From Cerrena zonata (Eukaryota; Basidiomycota; Agaricomycetes; Polyporales; Cerrenaceae): a DNA stretch of 64,000 bases. The stretch is taken from contig JASBNA010000032.1 in the NCBI GenBank assembly GCA_038087015.1, positions 310,001 to 374,000 of the forward strand, given 5' to 3'. A model generated the notes under the pieces. That model was not told the origin of the DNA. It saw only the letters and a list, made by a program, of their open reading frames with translations, and ran no database searches. Below are positions 24,819 to 36,587 of this stretch, in pieces. A program made the position numbers and the translations under genes. Within the stretch, counting starts at the first letter, position 1, and each line of letters opens with the position of its first letter.

Positions 24819-25540
24819 TTCGTGATAATAGTCTACAGCTCCGAGTCAAGTGCAGGGTAGGGGCTGAGAAATAGTTGAGGAAGGTGTGCTAAGTATTGTG
24901 AGTCATCTTGTACCAAAACTCGAACCTGTATCACATTTCCCGCTTGATATAATCCCACGATTCGTTGTTTGCAGAATATATCATATGGGATCATGATTGG
25001 CTTGCACTATGTATCTAGTTCCTCATATTCGGACTCCGCCGCTCCGCTTTCACAAGCTCGCGCCTCTCCTCCCCTCGTCCCCCCCTAAAAAGGAAGGTGC
25101 AGCTTGCGGCGGGCTGGTTTCACGGGTCTAGGATTGCACGATCAAACAGAACAAACAGTGAGCAGATGGGCCCGGGGACGGGGATGAACACGAGAAATAG
25201 GCCCCAACCCGATTTTCCCGAGCCCTCCCACGCACATGTCTAGTGCTATAGTAGGACACCGGACACCGCGATGCTCAATCCAGAGTTTCTGCTACTAGTA
25301 TTACTGCTTCCGAAGGATGGTATAGTTGTGACTAATACTACACTGCCGCAACTTTAGTATTTGACTAAAACTAGAGGGTCATAGCTTTGTTATTGGAGTA
25401 CCATCTTCTCGATTACGAACAGAAACGTATTGTCCGTTCACTCACTGGAGTTCCATTGACGTTGGTAAGTAAATTCGTTCTTTTGTAGAGCAATATATCT
25501 GACAAATCACAGGCTATATCATCCCAAATAACATAACAAA
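24819..25540. promoter_or_regulatory. Shared divergent promoter region of the UstYa-like gene and the small membrane protein
   Basis: 722 nt between two divergent start codons. The middle (25020-25260) is unusually GC-rich for this window, with CCCGGGGACGGGG and CCGATTTTCCCGAGCCC-like words, flanked by AT-rich parts. Common control of both genes is inferred from the arrangement only. Confidence 0.4.
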
Positions 25541-25864
25541 ATGTCGGGTTATGTTCAACTCACCCAACATCCTACAGAGGAACTTGAGGAGACTGCGTCT
25601 GCATTCGAGAAAGAGCAAGGCCAGACCATCGACCAACTTCACGGTGTGATTGCTCAGACACCCACATGGTTCGACCTCCGGGTTTCTCCCTTGGTCGTGT
25701 ACCTCTTCCTAATAGTGGCAGTGATAATCAACCTAGGATGTATTCTCAAAACAACATGGGCCATCGGTACGGTCTTCGATGGTATGGATGGACGAGGCGA
25801 AATATTCACTGATACTCGGGATCTACCACGGGGAAACATTTACGATGGACTTTTCGCTCAATGA
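25541..25864 (+). CDS. Small single-span membrane protein, possibly a truncated UstYa-like protein
   Basis: 107 residues in one exon, starting MSGYVQLTQHPTEELEE. A charged N-terminus of about 50 residues is followed by one membrane span (SPLVVYLFLIVAVIINLGCIL) and a short tail TDTRDLPRGNIYDGLFAQ. The layout and the tail recall the segment just after the membrane span in some UstYa-family proteins, where a D-x-x-x-L-x-R-P-like motif occurs; no HxxHC domain follows in any frame. It may be a truncated paralog or an unrelated small protein. Low certainty for function, fair for being expressed (clean frame, A-rich context at the start). Confidence 0.5.
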   Translation: MSGYVQLTQHPTEELEETASAFEKEQGQTIDQLHGVIAQTPTWFDLRVSPLVVYLFLIVAVIINLGCILKTTWAIGTVFDGMDGRGEIFTDTRDLPRGNIYDGLFAQ

Positions 25865-26577
25865 CCGTCGAATCGTCGGCCGGAGGCTCGTAGACGGATT
25901 CCAAACGGTGCGGGCTATGTGATAGGGTGTAACGAACGGTCGTTGGAAGTTTCATTGCCGATCCCAAAGTGGTATTTTATGTTGTTTGGTTCGGTCGTGG
26001 TTTCGGGTAGCATTGTGATATTTATTGAACCATGATTATTCATTATAGAAGACACTGTATGGATATAGTTCATTTTAAGTGGGTAGCCGAGGTTGTAACG
26101 TTGAAAGTCTCGCTGAGTTTGTTTAATGTGAAATCCTAGCGAATCGTACATAGGTAATAACACTGATCTGGATGTAGTGATACCGACCGTGACTCCACCA
26201 TGCGGTACTGCGGTCGGCCTTTTCGAAATACAAAGGCTCTCGTTCTGCTACGTGTAACAAGTGTAGCGGGTGCTGTCTATTATTATCTTCATTTTACCGT
26301 GCTGTGCGTTGAAAAAGAAATGATAGATATGTACTGACCAATATTTGTGTATGACTTGCAGTCCGAGTCTGTACTGATGATCAACCTAAGAAGACATGGG
26401 TGCAGTAGTTGTGATCAGTCCAACCTGACGCTTCTAGAAGAAATATGACTAGAACAGGCCGGGCTGTGCTATCTTGTGCACCGTATTTATACTCGAGACG
26501 AGGGCTCTTTTCGACAGCTCCAACACGAACATCCTCAGTTGCACTGCGCTGAATCACTCAGAAATTACACCATTAAC
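25865..26577. other. Intergenic, promoter of the small secreted peptide
   Basis: 713 nt without a gene. The last 100 nt contain a TATA-like box (separate entry). Confidence 0.35.
26484..26491 (+). promoter_or_regulatory. TATA-like element of the secreted peptide gene
   Basis: TATTTATA at 26484-26491, about 87 nt before the ATG at 26578, a normal fungal distance. Confidence 0.5.
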
Positions 26578-26852
26578 ATGCGCACCTTGTCAACTTTTTC
26601 TGTTTTCCTCGCTCTCGTTTCTCTTGTAGTCGCTATCCCAGTTGAACGTATGCATCAATATTCATGATAGCAAAAACTACTTTCGCTGACATTCTCGCCG
26701 GTTCATATCCAGGTCAAAACGGAGAGATTGCCAGTAGAGGCGACGGAAAACATATATGGGAAACAGAAATCTATCCAGAAGTTTCCCGTCGTGCTGCGCC
26801 TAACAAAAGTGGGATTTGGATGGCGAACGTCCACCAGGAGATTGGCGAATGA
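26578..26852 (+). CDS. Small secreted peptide, candidate precursor of a processed peptide
   Basis: Two exons, 26578-26647 and 26713-26852, joined over a 65-nt GT-AG intron, giving 69 residues. The first 20 are a clear signal peptide (MRTLSTFSVFLALVSLVVAI). The rest has no cysteine. It holds two imperfect repeats, HIWETEIYPEV and GIWMANVHQEI, which share the pattern I-W-x-x-x-(I/V)-x-x-E-(V/I). The first is preceded by a basic Arg-Gly-Asp-Gly-Lys stretch, the second by a dibasic Arg-Arg (VSRRAAPNK), a possible Kex2 site. Signal peptide, dibasic site and internal repeat are the usual marks of fungal repeat-containing precursors, including those matured by UstYa-type enzymes; one such enzyme is encoded 1.8 kb away. 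The role is inference. Confidence 0.6.
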
Positions 26853-28041
26853 GAGAATGAGTGACTGCAAACAGTGGCTTGACCAATATGCAGTAGGGAT
26901 ATAGTTTGAATCAAATGGAGAGCAGTCGGCTATTTATTGCGGTAGATGGATGTAGGAGACACCTGTTATGAGCTTGATATGATGCAGTAATGATGATACC
27001 GACACCTACCTTTCTTTTGTTTCTCTCAGCATGTAGCTGTTAGCAAGCTGCTAGTAAACACCCCTTGTAGGCATTATAATAACACTTTTAGTGTCAGGAC
27101 AACTGGTAGTCCAATTCCACTCCAATAAGCCGGGATGAACTCTACTAGTACACGCAGGGAATGACATTGCGTAGATATCGCCCGGTTAGTCTTTACAAGA
27201 TCTAGGTAGGAGTAACACGTACTCATACTTTTGATGTCCTAACTCCTATCGTGTCGATAGTTTAGTTCCCGGCGTGATCTACTTTTTACGGTGTCAAGTG
27301 TACCAACCTGAAGCTTAAGGTGATTCGGATACTTGCGTTCATCATGATAGCGGCACCAATCAAGAAGCGCAATCATGATTACGACAGATCCATGTCGAGA
27401 CATTCAACCGGGGATTATGAAGAAAGGAACTTTTGACAGATTTCCGTTGGTACTGCATCTTGACGTCGGGAGTCTTGAGTGACTGTCAAAAAGTAGTTAA
27501 TAAGTAACCTACTACTCTGACGGCGGCGTCCGAGTCGGCGAATTCCACGAAAGGTAACATCTGGTACTATTAGGATATGACAGATGCTAAAATTAATTGA
27601 AGGGTACCCTGGATTCAAGTTGACCCTGCATGTATCATGCTGTAGGTAGGTCTTGTTATCAAGGTTGACTATCTTTCAGCCTCAGGTTCACATTCTTGTT
27701 CGGAGGCGCAACTTCTCTGGCTCAGAAGCTATGTCAATGGGCATCAGATCTAGCCAAATCGTTCAACGGTTCTACAAGAAGTTCAAGGGACCGCATAAGC
27801 TATCATGATCGTGTGCAAATCCCAAATTACTTATCGCAATCATTTCGAAGACTTGAAATCACTCAATTAGATTCCGAAGCATATCGCAGTCTGATACCAA
27901 ACTTTGTGGGAACGCAGCCAGCTATGAATTTCCTTTTTTCCTCTGCTCCTCCAATAAATACGACACACAAAGTCATTATGAACACGTAGCTTCTTGTGGG
28001 TGTCAGAGCTCAGGATCGAAGTAAGCAGCGTGATTTACAGC
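26853..28041. other. Intergenic, no gene recognised
   Basis: 1.2 kb. A plus-strand frame at 27696-27989 (97 codons, beginning MFGGATSLAQKL) and a minus-strand frame at 27415-27618 have no family resemblance, no splice context and ordinary composition. I do not support either as a gene. Confidence 0.35.
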
Positions 28042-29421
28042 CTATGCTATGCTACCGCGCTCCAACTGCCCACTAGAGTTGCTGTGATTTCCGTTGACCA
28101 TATGGAGCTCGACGGTCTTCGCGGGGTCGATGTTACCGTATTCTGAGTCAACATCTGTCGTAGCAGACGTATTCGTCTGGGCGTTTGTAGTCGTGCGAGT
28201 TCTGTAACGAATCGCCGTACGTTTCGTCGACATTTGAGTTTGCTCGGGAGCGATGCCCAGACCGACACGGAATGAGATCAACGTGGGGGCGATACCCTGG
28301 TAGAATTTGATTTAACGATATGAATTCGGTCCACTTTAATGGTGCTCACATAAACTTGTACGGCGGCCACACCGACAATCGCCTGCGCAGGGTGTTTGAT
28401 AGCGAATAGGATGACAAAAATGAGTTGGGTAATGAGATAGAGCATTCCACTTTCGACTACGATCGCAGCGGCTTGATTGAAGTGATTCGCCGTGCTAGTG
28501 ATGACACTTGCTGCATGGAGGTCGCGAGAGTACGAACCAATGTGATAGATGCGCCCAACGATAAGGATCGTGATGAGGAAGTTGGTAGCCAGTGGCAAGG
28601 TGAAACTAGCCGTGCCTAAGGGAACGAGAACGGCCGGCGCGACTGGAGCAGTAGGATCGATCCTGAGAACGAGACTGAGTCCAACCATAGCGCTAACTAT
28701 TACAACTCATGTCAGAAGGTAGGAGATTTGAATAAGTATGTAACTCACTAAACCCGCTTGCAGCGGTCAAGAATGGAAGGATAATGACCCATCCATTCTT
28801 ACCCCACACCATCCAGCATCGGTAGAGCAGGACGAGGTCACCCACAAAGTCTATCAATGAGATAAATATGTCAGAAGCGAATAGAGGCATCGTTTCTGCC
28901 GCGAAGTCGGGTACACCCGTAGCACCCTAGTGAAATGAGTTATACATCTACCAGAGAGGTTTCGAGCTCCAAGACTCACCAATCTATTATAGAAATGGTT
29001 GAATTCTATGGCGAAATGGGTTGTGCACAGTGTGAATAGCACACAAGTCGAGATGATCATGGGCCAGCTCGTTTCACGAGTACGTCGCCGCCAACTCAAG
29101 AAGGCGAGAGAGAGAACGAAGATTACTATGTAGACACCTAAGACGTTTAGTTAGTATGGCGTACGCTGCTGGTAGCGGAGAAAACGTACCATACAACACA
29201 GACTCACAGGCAAAGCCTACTAGAGCCGCGATATCGTTGGAAAGCATTTGGAATGCCACGCCAAAGAACGACTACAAGATCAGGCTTTGGGCGGCCTACA
29301 TGTATGAGATGTCCAGCTATCTATATCTGCCTCTGTAACGATGCATGGCAAACTTGAAAGCCCATCCTAATTACAGTACTGTCACGGCGGTGGTTATCAG
29401 GTCTGCAAGTTGACAGGCCAT
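28042..29421 (-). CDS. Seven-span membrane protein of an uncharacterised agaricomycete family
   Basis: Multi-exon membrane protein. The likely first exon (29421) reads MACQLADLITTAVT and joins SFFGVAFQMLSNDIAAL. Then follow a helix before SWRRRTRETSWPM, FALC-like helix TCVLFTLCTTHFAIEFNHF, IFISLIDFVGDLVLLYRCW, MVGLSLVLRIDPTAP, FLITILIVGRIYHIG, LYLITQLIFVILFAI and the conserved closing motif GIAPTLISFRVGLG. The soluble tail is Thr/Asn-rich and ends GQLERGSIA with TAG at 28042-28044. The LLYRCWMVWG and IAPTL motifs recur in many unnamed agaricomycete membrane proteins; the function is unknown. Internal exon ends and the start are approximate; the donor after the first exon (GTACTG) is weak. Confidence 0.72.
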
Positions 29422-30200
29422 ATCATATGGAGAAATATCACTGCTTGAAGTGACAAAGAGCCCTGAGCTTGAGAAGATATTTTTCATACTTCCGTACTGT
29501 CATAGTGTGTGCAGGTGGGAATCGTTTGGTTTCCCGCGAACCACGGTTTCAGATCCTTATCGCGTATATAATGGCTTGAACTGGCATCCGTCCGAGTTTT
29601 GCGGGAATAGCACTACTGTATTCAAATTGAGTAGATTGTTGGATCCAGGTGCCAGTGGTCCTCGATGTCTCGGTTACAATTTTGTTATCAAGGTTACTTC
29701 ACGGTCGAGCGATTTGGAGAAAGAAAATCTGTCAAAAAGAGACAGTCCGTCGCATTCAGACTCCGCTATACGATTTAAGCTCCGCTTTAGGCAGTCCTAC
29801 CTCCGTCCAGGGGTAGCTTTCTGAAGTTGCAACTCCATAGTTGCAACAGACTGCTGCAAAACTCTGGCTCTAACACTTTATGAGGCTAGTGAATGGAATC
29901 TATATAACATAATCTTTTCCATCCAAGCTGTGGCTGACTCGAACTTGAGCTCAACTAACAGCGGCGTTCTTCATGAATCATGATTCATGAGCGGTCTTGA
30001 TAGAAGCATTTTAGATGATCATTCTCTTCTGGATATATTTTGGACACCGAATCTGATGCATGATAGACCATGCGGACGACGTGCGAAGCTTATCAAGTAT
30101 CATTGTGGAATGTCTCTACGCTTCCAAGTCATGTCACCGGGTGGCTGCTATTACCTACCTTTCTCCCTGGACTTCCACTCATAGTGGAACTCGCTCTACC
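29422..30200. other. Intergenic, promoters of the seven-span protein and the P450
   Basis: 779 nt between divergent genes. A plus frame at 29450-29824 is not convincing (no start context, no family). Near 29975-29990 there is the palindrome ATGAATCATGATTCAT. No gene. Confidence 0.4.
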
Positions 30201-32597
30201 ATGATCTTCCAAGTCCTATTGACCTCATTTCTTGCGTATGTGGTCTGGAAAATTATCAACCGGGCAAGAGCAAGTCCTAATCCACTCTCTGCCATTCCCG
30301 GACCGCAGAAGGAGCACTGGCTCAAAGGTATGTCTTACTTTGTCTAGCGGAGGTTGAGAGCAAAAGCTTAGTACTATATGTAACAGGAAACTATCATCGT
30401 ATCTTTAATAAGGAGGGATGGGACTACAACATTCAACTCGCAGAAAAATACGGCGGAGCTGTCAAAATACATGGCCTTATGGGTGTTAGTATTCGAGCTG
30501 CGTCTACTCTTTGTACGAATTGTCCATATACATTTTTAGGCCCAACTACTGTACATCTCCGATCCGAGAGCCATGTACCACGTCGTGGTAAAGGAACAGG
30601 ATGTCTTCGAGGAAACAGACATGTTCATCATGTATGAACACAACATTTTCATTTCTCTTCGTTCGTTGACCTCATTATCAGGGGAAATAAACTCATCTTT
30701 GGTGAAGGTCTGCTGTCTACCTTAGGTATGTACCTATACTAAGTGTATAGTGGTCGAATACCAAATTCTGCCGCTCCAAGGTGATCAGCACAGGAAGCAA
30801 CGCAAGATATTAAACCCTGTCTTTTCGTTGAGCAATATGCGGGACTTGTTACCCATTATCCAGCCAATCGCCAACGAACTTCTGAATGTTTTACAAAACC
30901 AAGTAGTATCTGGTAAGTTAAATGACATCCCACAACTACAAAAGATTTGATGTACATTCTATCACAGGCGAACAAGAGATTGATGTCATGAAATGGATGT
31001 CACGAGGAGCGTTCGAGTATGTATGCCAGGCCGGTCTCGGATACACATTCTCTGCACTTGACCCAAGTAAGACAAATGAGTTCACGGAAGCCGTCAAGAT
31101 GCTTAGGTAGAGTGGCATTAGGCTCTGAATACTTATCCGTCAATCTAATGTGCACTTCTTCAGCCCAACAGCATTCCGACTGGTCCTTCTAAGACCATTT
31201 GTACCATTTGTCCTTCGCACAATACCTTTGCGTTGGAGGATGAAAATGGTAGACTGGTTTCCACTCAAATCGCTCAAAGAGATGCGACGAATAGTCGGAG
31301 TCATGGACAAAACTAGCCGAACAATATACTCCTCAAAAATTGCTTCCTTGACGGCCCCCACACAGACATTCGTCGATGGTGAAGGTGACCTAGGTCCTAG
31401 GGGTAAGGGCAAGGATATTATGACTGCTCTGCGTATGTATCAACTGTTTTGCAAACGACAACCATGCCGCTAACACTATTACTATCACTTTTACAGTGAA
31501 AGCAAATGCTTCTGCATCGGCGAGTGACAGACTGACAGAGGAAGAGCTCCTCGGACAGATGAAGCTAGTCCCACACTATCTCTGCTCTAGTCACTCTTAC
31601 TTACGCTCCATTATAGCACTCTCATTTTTGGCCGCGTTCGAGACAACTACTTCAGCTCTGAGTCGCAGCTTGCATGTGCTATCTGAAAGACCGATAGCCC
31701 AAGAAAACCTTCGAAAGGAGATCCAAGAGGCCAAAGCCAAACGAGCCCTCTCCACAGGAGAAAACCCGAAAGATGTTGAATTACCATATGGCATCCTTAT
31801 GGAACTACCTTATCTCGACGCTATATGTCGTGAAACTCTGCGCCTATACCCTCCAGTACTCCTCCTTGGCAGAACGTAAGTCACATTTCGCTCTACCCCC
31901 AACACTTTGTAAGATCCCCCTCTTTCCTTTTGTAGAGCACGTAAAGCAACTGTACTTCCCCTCGCCTTCCCTATGCGTACCCCATCTGGGGAAGAGATCA
32001 CGTCTGTGCCCGTCCCCGCAAACACAAACATCACTATCTCCATCTTAGCCTCCAATCGGAATAAACGTGTATGGGGAGAAGATGCCAACGAATGGAAACC
32101 GGAGCGATGGCTTACACCAGAGGGTAAAACTAAGGCAGGTATTTTCGAAGGTGACGTTTCATCTGAGCAACGTCAGACAGGTTCCAGATATCCGGGCGTG
32201 TACGCCTCAATGTCAGTTTTCGGACTGTACCTTTCTTCAAATATCGTTGTTCATATGGTTATTTTATAGGATGACATTCCTCGGAGGCGGGCGTGCCTGC
32301 ATGTGAGTAATGGATCCTTAAATATATGGGACCAACGTACTCATGTGGACTTATATAGCGGATTCAAGTTTGCAGAGATGGAAATGAGTACGGATCATCT
32401 TGATCAATGTTTGCTTCTTTCTGACATGTCGCTGGCACACAGAACAAATTCTAGCCACTCTTCTCCCGACATTACAATTCTCCCTTCCCGACAAGAAGAT
32501 ATATTGGAACATGTCTGGTGTCCAGTCACCCGTCGTCTTACAGCCAGAGGGTGATGGGAGTACACCTCAGTTACCTTTGAAGGTTCGGGCGATTTAG
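30201..32597 (+). CDS. Cytochrome P450 monooxygenase, basidiomycete CYP5150-like
   Basis: Membrane-anchored heme-thiolate monooxygenase of the ER. The N-terminal anchor is MIFQVLLTSFLAYVVWKII, followed by the proline hinge LSAIPGPQ. About ten exons. Marks in order: GDQHRKQRKILNPVF (C-helix), FETTTSALSR (I-helix), ETLRLYPP (ExxR of the K-helix), EWKPERWL (PERF region) and FLGGGRACIGFKFAEMEM with the heme-ligand Cys, split by an intron after the Cys. The family resemblance to CYP5150 is from memory. One problem: between GQM (31560) and the I-helix no GT-AG intron restores the frame; see the finding at 31558-31640. Whether the enzyme is functional depends on that point. It neighbours the UstYa-like and peptide genes. 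Confidence 0.88.
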
Positions 32598-33049
32598 AAT
32601 CGTAAGTTGCAAACGCATCGGCCGTCTTCATGTAGTGCCCACTCCCGAATAACCACATATAGTACGCTCCAGCATGTATCGGCTATTGGAAGCAGCTTGA
32701 CACTTGTGAACACAATAGGATGTCACCGTGAGGCACAAACGCGATAGCTGATTTATCGTAAATCACGATGTGCAAGTTGATAGTACAGGGAGTCTACATA
32801 TACACGCAATTTGCATTGCAATATCCTTGGATGCTACTAGAATACAAATGCAGCGATAAACAATTACATGCCCATCAGCATTGGTACGCCAGGGGGATAC
32901 AGGATCATCCTAGAACGCAGTACCAATTCTCCAACCAATGGGCGTACCTTCAAATGACCCCAGAGCAGCAATAAGTTAAATATACTGAACAAACTATACG
33001 GCAGGATATGAGTGATCGAAATCCACATCTGACTGAGTAAGGCAGACCA
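32598..33049. other. Convergent intergenic stretch
   Basis: 452 nt between the P450 and the Ser/Pro-rich gene. No gene or repeat seen. Confidence 0.35.
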
Positions 33050-35876
33050 TCAACTCACCGATTCATAAGGACGTACAGGTTCTTCTCCATGATGAGGCAA
33101 AGACTCGTATAGTTCTGCGATGTTCGGATCATACTTGACTTGCTTTCCTTCGTGATTCCTGAATCCTTCTGTTGCCGCCGGATAGTCATTCAACTCTGGA
33201 GGATTAGCTAACGCACGAGGAGCATAGACAATGTACATCTCGGAATCCCGAGGACTACTATTACGCGAAGAGTTCCGTATCAGGAGATGGTCACCACGCC
33301 GATTCCAGTACCCGTATCTGACTCGGCGCGGTGGTTCTGGCGGTGGGGGTGGGGGTGGATTGGGTGAGGATTCACGAGCGCGAAGAGAAGCACTGGCGGC
33401 CTGGGAAGCGGACGAGTAGGCAGTCTGGGGAGGTTGTTGTGATGAGGATCTGGAGTGGGAGGCATAGGAAGACGTGTTGTGGTTGTGAGAGGGACGGGAA
33501 GATGGGGTGGCATGTGTTGAAGAATAGGAAGGATGTGAGGACTGAGAAGACGTGTGGTGAGTCGGACGGGATGAGGAGTAGGCGGAAGAAGAGTAGGTGG
33601 GTTGAGATGGACTTGTGCCTTGGGTTGTTGGGTAGGTTGGAGTAACAGGTTGAGTAGGGTAGTAGTTCGAAGATTGCGAAGAACCTATCGTAGGCTGAGT
33701 CTGGGATCTTGATAGAGTAGTGTTACTGGAAGGTGACTGAGACGGCCTGCGCGAATGAGAACGACTTCGAGATTGTCCCGCCGTGGCGACAGCAGAATTG
33801 GATGATGGCATTGATTCGAGCAAACTTGCAGCGAGGGGAACCAGCTCGGGTGGGTGAGGGAGAGGGTTTCGTGAGTACCCGCCTCGGCTTGGGGAGGAAT
33901 GTCTTGATCGAGATTGAGTGCGATTGGGTGATGGCATTGGAGAATGAGAACTACGAGAAGGGTAACTTGACGATGAACCATCTAAAGTTGGGTATGTATG
34001 GCTACGGGTGACAGATCTGCCGGCAGACTCAGCAGAAGAGCTCTTACGAACCGGTGGTGCAGGGTCTGTGTTGTAGCGGTAAGGGGAAGTAGAGGAACCA
34101 TGATGCGATGATGGATGGTCCCTCAAAGAACCAGAGGTGGAGGATAACATCGGACTTGGATCACGGGTCCGAGCTGGTGTGTATGACGTACTGTGCTCCC
34201 GCGAATGAGAAGTCGTGTATGAGGGCGAGTGCTTCTCCCTTGTACCTTGAGACCGGTCAGCTTGAGAAGCAATGTGCTGAGGTGAAGGTCTAGGTGTACG
34301 TTCTTTAGACACCGATGATCCATACGAAGGTGTGATCCGGTCTCGTTCCTCCGGAATGGGCGAGAAAGCTGCAGGGCGACTGGCACTACTCGATGACGAT
34401 ATCAGAGGGTAAGTCAGACTCCGAGATACATCCCGACTGGGGCTCGGATCTCCTGACCCCACGTTAGGACTGGTTCTGGAGCGCGAGAGACCCTCGGAGG
34501 AGCCACGCGAAAGTGTGGTACCCAAGAGGGGACTCAACAATGTATCCGGCTCCTCTGTGAAGTCGCCCAGCGGAGTAGATGGTGCAAGTGATGAAGATGT
34601 AGACATAACACTTGAAGGCGCAGATAGCTTTCTAGCGGGGGTATTAGACGTACTGGAACCGGTCATGTTAGGACGGATGGGCGTTGCAGGACCATAGATC
34701 GGTCCATGTGTATAGGCGTTGGGTCGTGGGGGAGAGGGCGTCTCATCATCGTCTCTACTTGGCCTCCGAACTGAAGCCGGAGTACGTACTGTAGATGAAG
34801 TAGTAGACGCAGGTGTCTTGTTGGCTTGTGCAGCTGCAGCTGCAGCGGAGGCCGAGGATACTGTGGTAGAAACGTAATGGTTAGGTGTTCGAACGATCTT
34901 AGGTGAGAATGTCGGCTGCAATTGCTGAAGAGCACTGAATGCCGACCTGTCGTCTGACTTTCGGTCTGTAGAACGTCTTTCATTTGTGCTCGAGGTATGT
35001 GCATGGTGATTCTCTCGCTCTCGCGCAGCATCTCGTGAATGCGGCTGATGACGAAACTCGTCAGATCGACGTGTGCCTAGAACCTGACTTGCCTCTTGGG
35101 ATGATGGGTCGTATTGTGGTATCACAGGTGGTTCACTATGTCCGGGTCGCGTTGAGTTCTCTGTTCTCCCGTTCTGAGTAGATGAACCATTCGTATTGGA
35201 GTAAATGTTGTAAGGAGCCCGAGAAGTGTCCCCATTAGCTGCTTGCCGAGTAGAGGAAAGAACAGTGCGCTGCGCTGACGGTCGCGTCTGCTCCTCACTG
35301 CCTCGCTGAGCACCGGGATTTAGTTGCCTTTCGTGGCGTTCAGGGGACTTACTGAGTTCCTTCGGTGCCCAAACCCATGGTGTCTGAGGTGCTTCCTCTT
35401 GGGGGCGAGGCGGACCAAATGTAGGTTCTTCAGTACTAGATCGCAAAGTCGCGACAAGAGGAACAGTATCAGTTTAGATAGGTTCTTCACTGAGTGTATC
35501 GCAGGTTTCTGAGCAATACGTACCAGATATCCATGCCCTCCAATCCGAGAGGATTATCAGCAAGTTTAGTAGCCCAATAGTCAGAAGTGGTCGGTTTGGG
35601 TACTTTCTTCCATGGGTTGTATCCAGCTGGATAACTAATTTGACCCCAACTCGGGTGTGCTGCCCAAGCAGTTGCTTGAGCTGAAGGCGCCACACTTTGG
35701 AACATGGGGTTGAATTGCCATTGTCCTCCAAGCCACCGGCGTGGATCGACACCATGGGGAGCAGGTGGTGGTCCCGGAGGGGCTCTGGGAGGCCATTGAC
35801 CTTGCCAACCGGTAGGCTGGTTAGGACGAGTGGTGGACCATGCTTGTAGTTGCTGGGGGTTCATCCAGGATATCAT
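33050..35876 (-). CDS. Long Ser/Pro-rich disordered protein, function unknown
   Basis: Two exons. Exon 1 starts at 35876 (MISWMNPQQLQAW), rich in Pro, Trp and Gln, and ends LADNPLGLEGMDI; a short intron follows. The long second exon (about 790 residues) begins TEEPTFGPPRPQEEAPQTPW and is dominated by Ser, Pro, Thr, Arg and His with many RS/SR dipeptides and a run of Pro near the end (PNPPPPPPPEPPRRVRYG). The only folded-looking part is the C-terminus: RYGYWNRRGDHLLIR, EMYIVYAPRALANPPELNDY, AELYESLPHHG. It ends at TGA 33050-33052, where GTGAGT right before the stop resembles a donor site. The N- and C-terminal aromatic blocks are probably the conserved parts. No known domain recognised; perhaps a scaffold or RNA-associated protein. 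Confidence 0.7.
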
Positions 35877-36587
35877 GGTGATAAGATGTGATTGAAAGCG
35901 ATCGAAGCGAAGTAAACGATCGGCGCGGAATAAACTGTCGGCTGTGGTTGAGCTCCTAGTTCGAATACGAAGATAAGCTAAGGATGGGACTTACAAGGAG
36001 CAAAGAACAAGATATAGAAAGGACCGGCGTCGAAGAGAAGCTACTCGTCTTTAAGCACGACTGGCGCCAAGATGAAGATATACGTAAGGGTCCAGCCAAT
36101 TGTGCAAGGTGGAGAATGAACGAGAGGGTACAATCCTTAGAAATAGGACAACATTTATTGAAAAGGACTCCGGTTATTGCTTGACCGACGCAGAGCGCAA
36201 GCTGAAGGACCCGATATGGCGGGGTGAGGCAGAGAGATGGGCCCTGAGCATGCTCTGCCTTTTAGCTGGCGGTTGGGAGTATTGCTCGGACATCCCCGAA
36301 CATTATCCCGACAACACCAACGCCATCGCTTGCCACCGTTTCGCGCCGCCTCCATTTCGCAGTTCCTTGTGCAATGACCTCTACCTGAAACAGGAATTTC
36401 TCGCAGTTGAAATGGAGGATGGGCGTAGTGATACGCACACAGCGTCCGCCACCCATTCAGCTCGGCGAATCTGGCAATGACCGACTACTTTCCCACGTTC
36501 ATTGTCCATCGGCGCCAAGCAGTTTGCAAGAACGATCCGTCTCCGTCCATCTGTCGAAAAACAGCCCTCTCTCAACTTCTTGCCACC
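35877..36587. other. Divergent intergenic region, Ser/Pro-rich gene and YAE1
   Basis: 711 nt. Several overlapping frames of 60-130 codons exist on both strands around 36100-36480, but they shadow each other and have no recognisable motif. Read as promoter and 5' leaders. Confidence 0.4.

Noticed and set aside
25020..25260. GC-rich segment as a mobile-element end
   Set aside because: No terminal repeats, target duplication or transposase found; only local base composition stands out.
29450..29824. 124-codon plus-strand frame before the P450
   Set aside because: No start context, no motif, composition like surrounding non-coding DNA.
33015..33052. A further 3' exon of the Ser/Pro-rich gene after a GTGAGT donor at its stop
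   Set aside because: The nearest acceptor would make an intron of only 26 nt; reading to TGA at 33050 is simpler.
36477..36587. Upstream in-frame start of YAE1
   Set aside because: The leader has no similarity to Yae1 and the ATG at 36588 has a near-perfect context and gives the usual acidic N-terminus.
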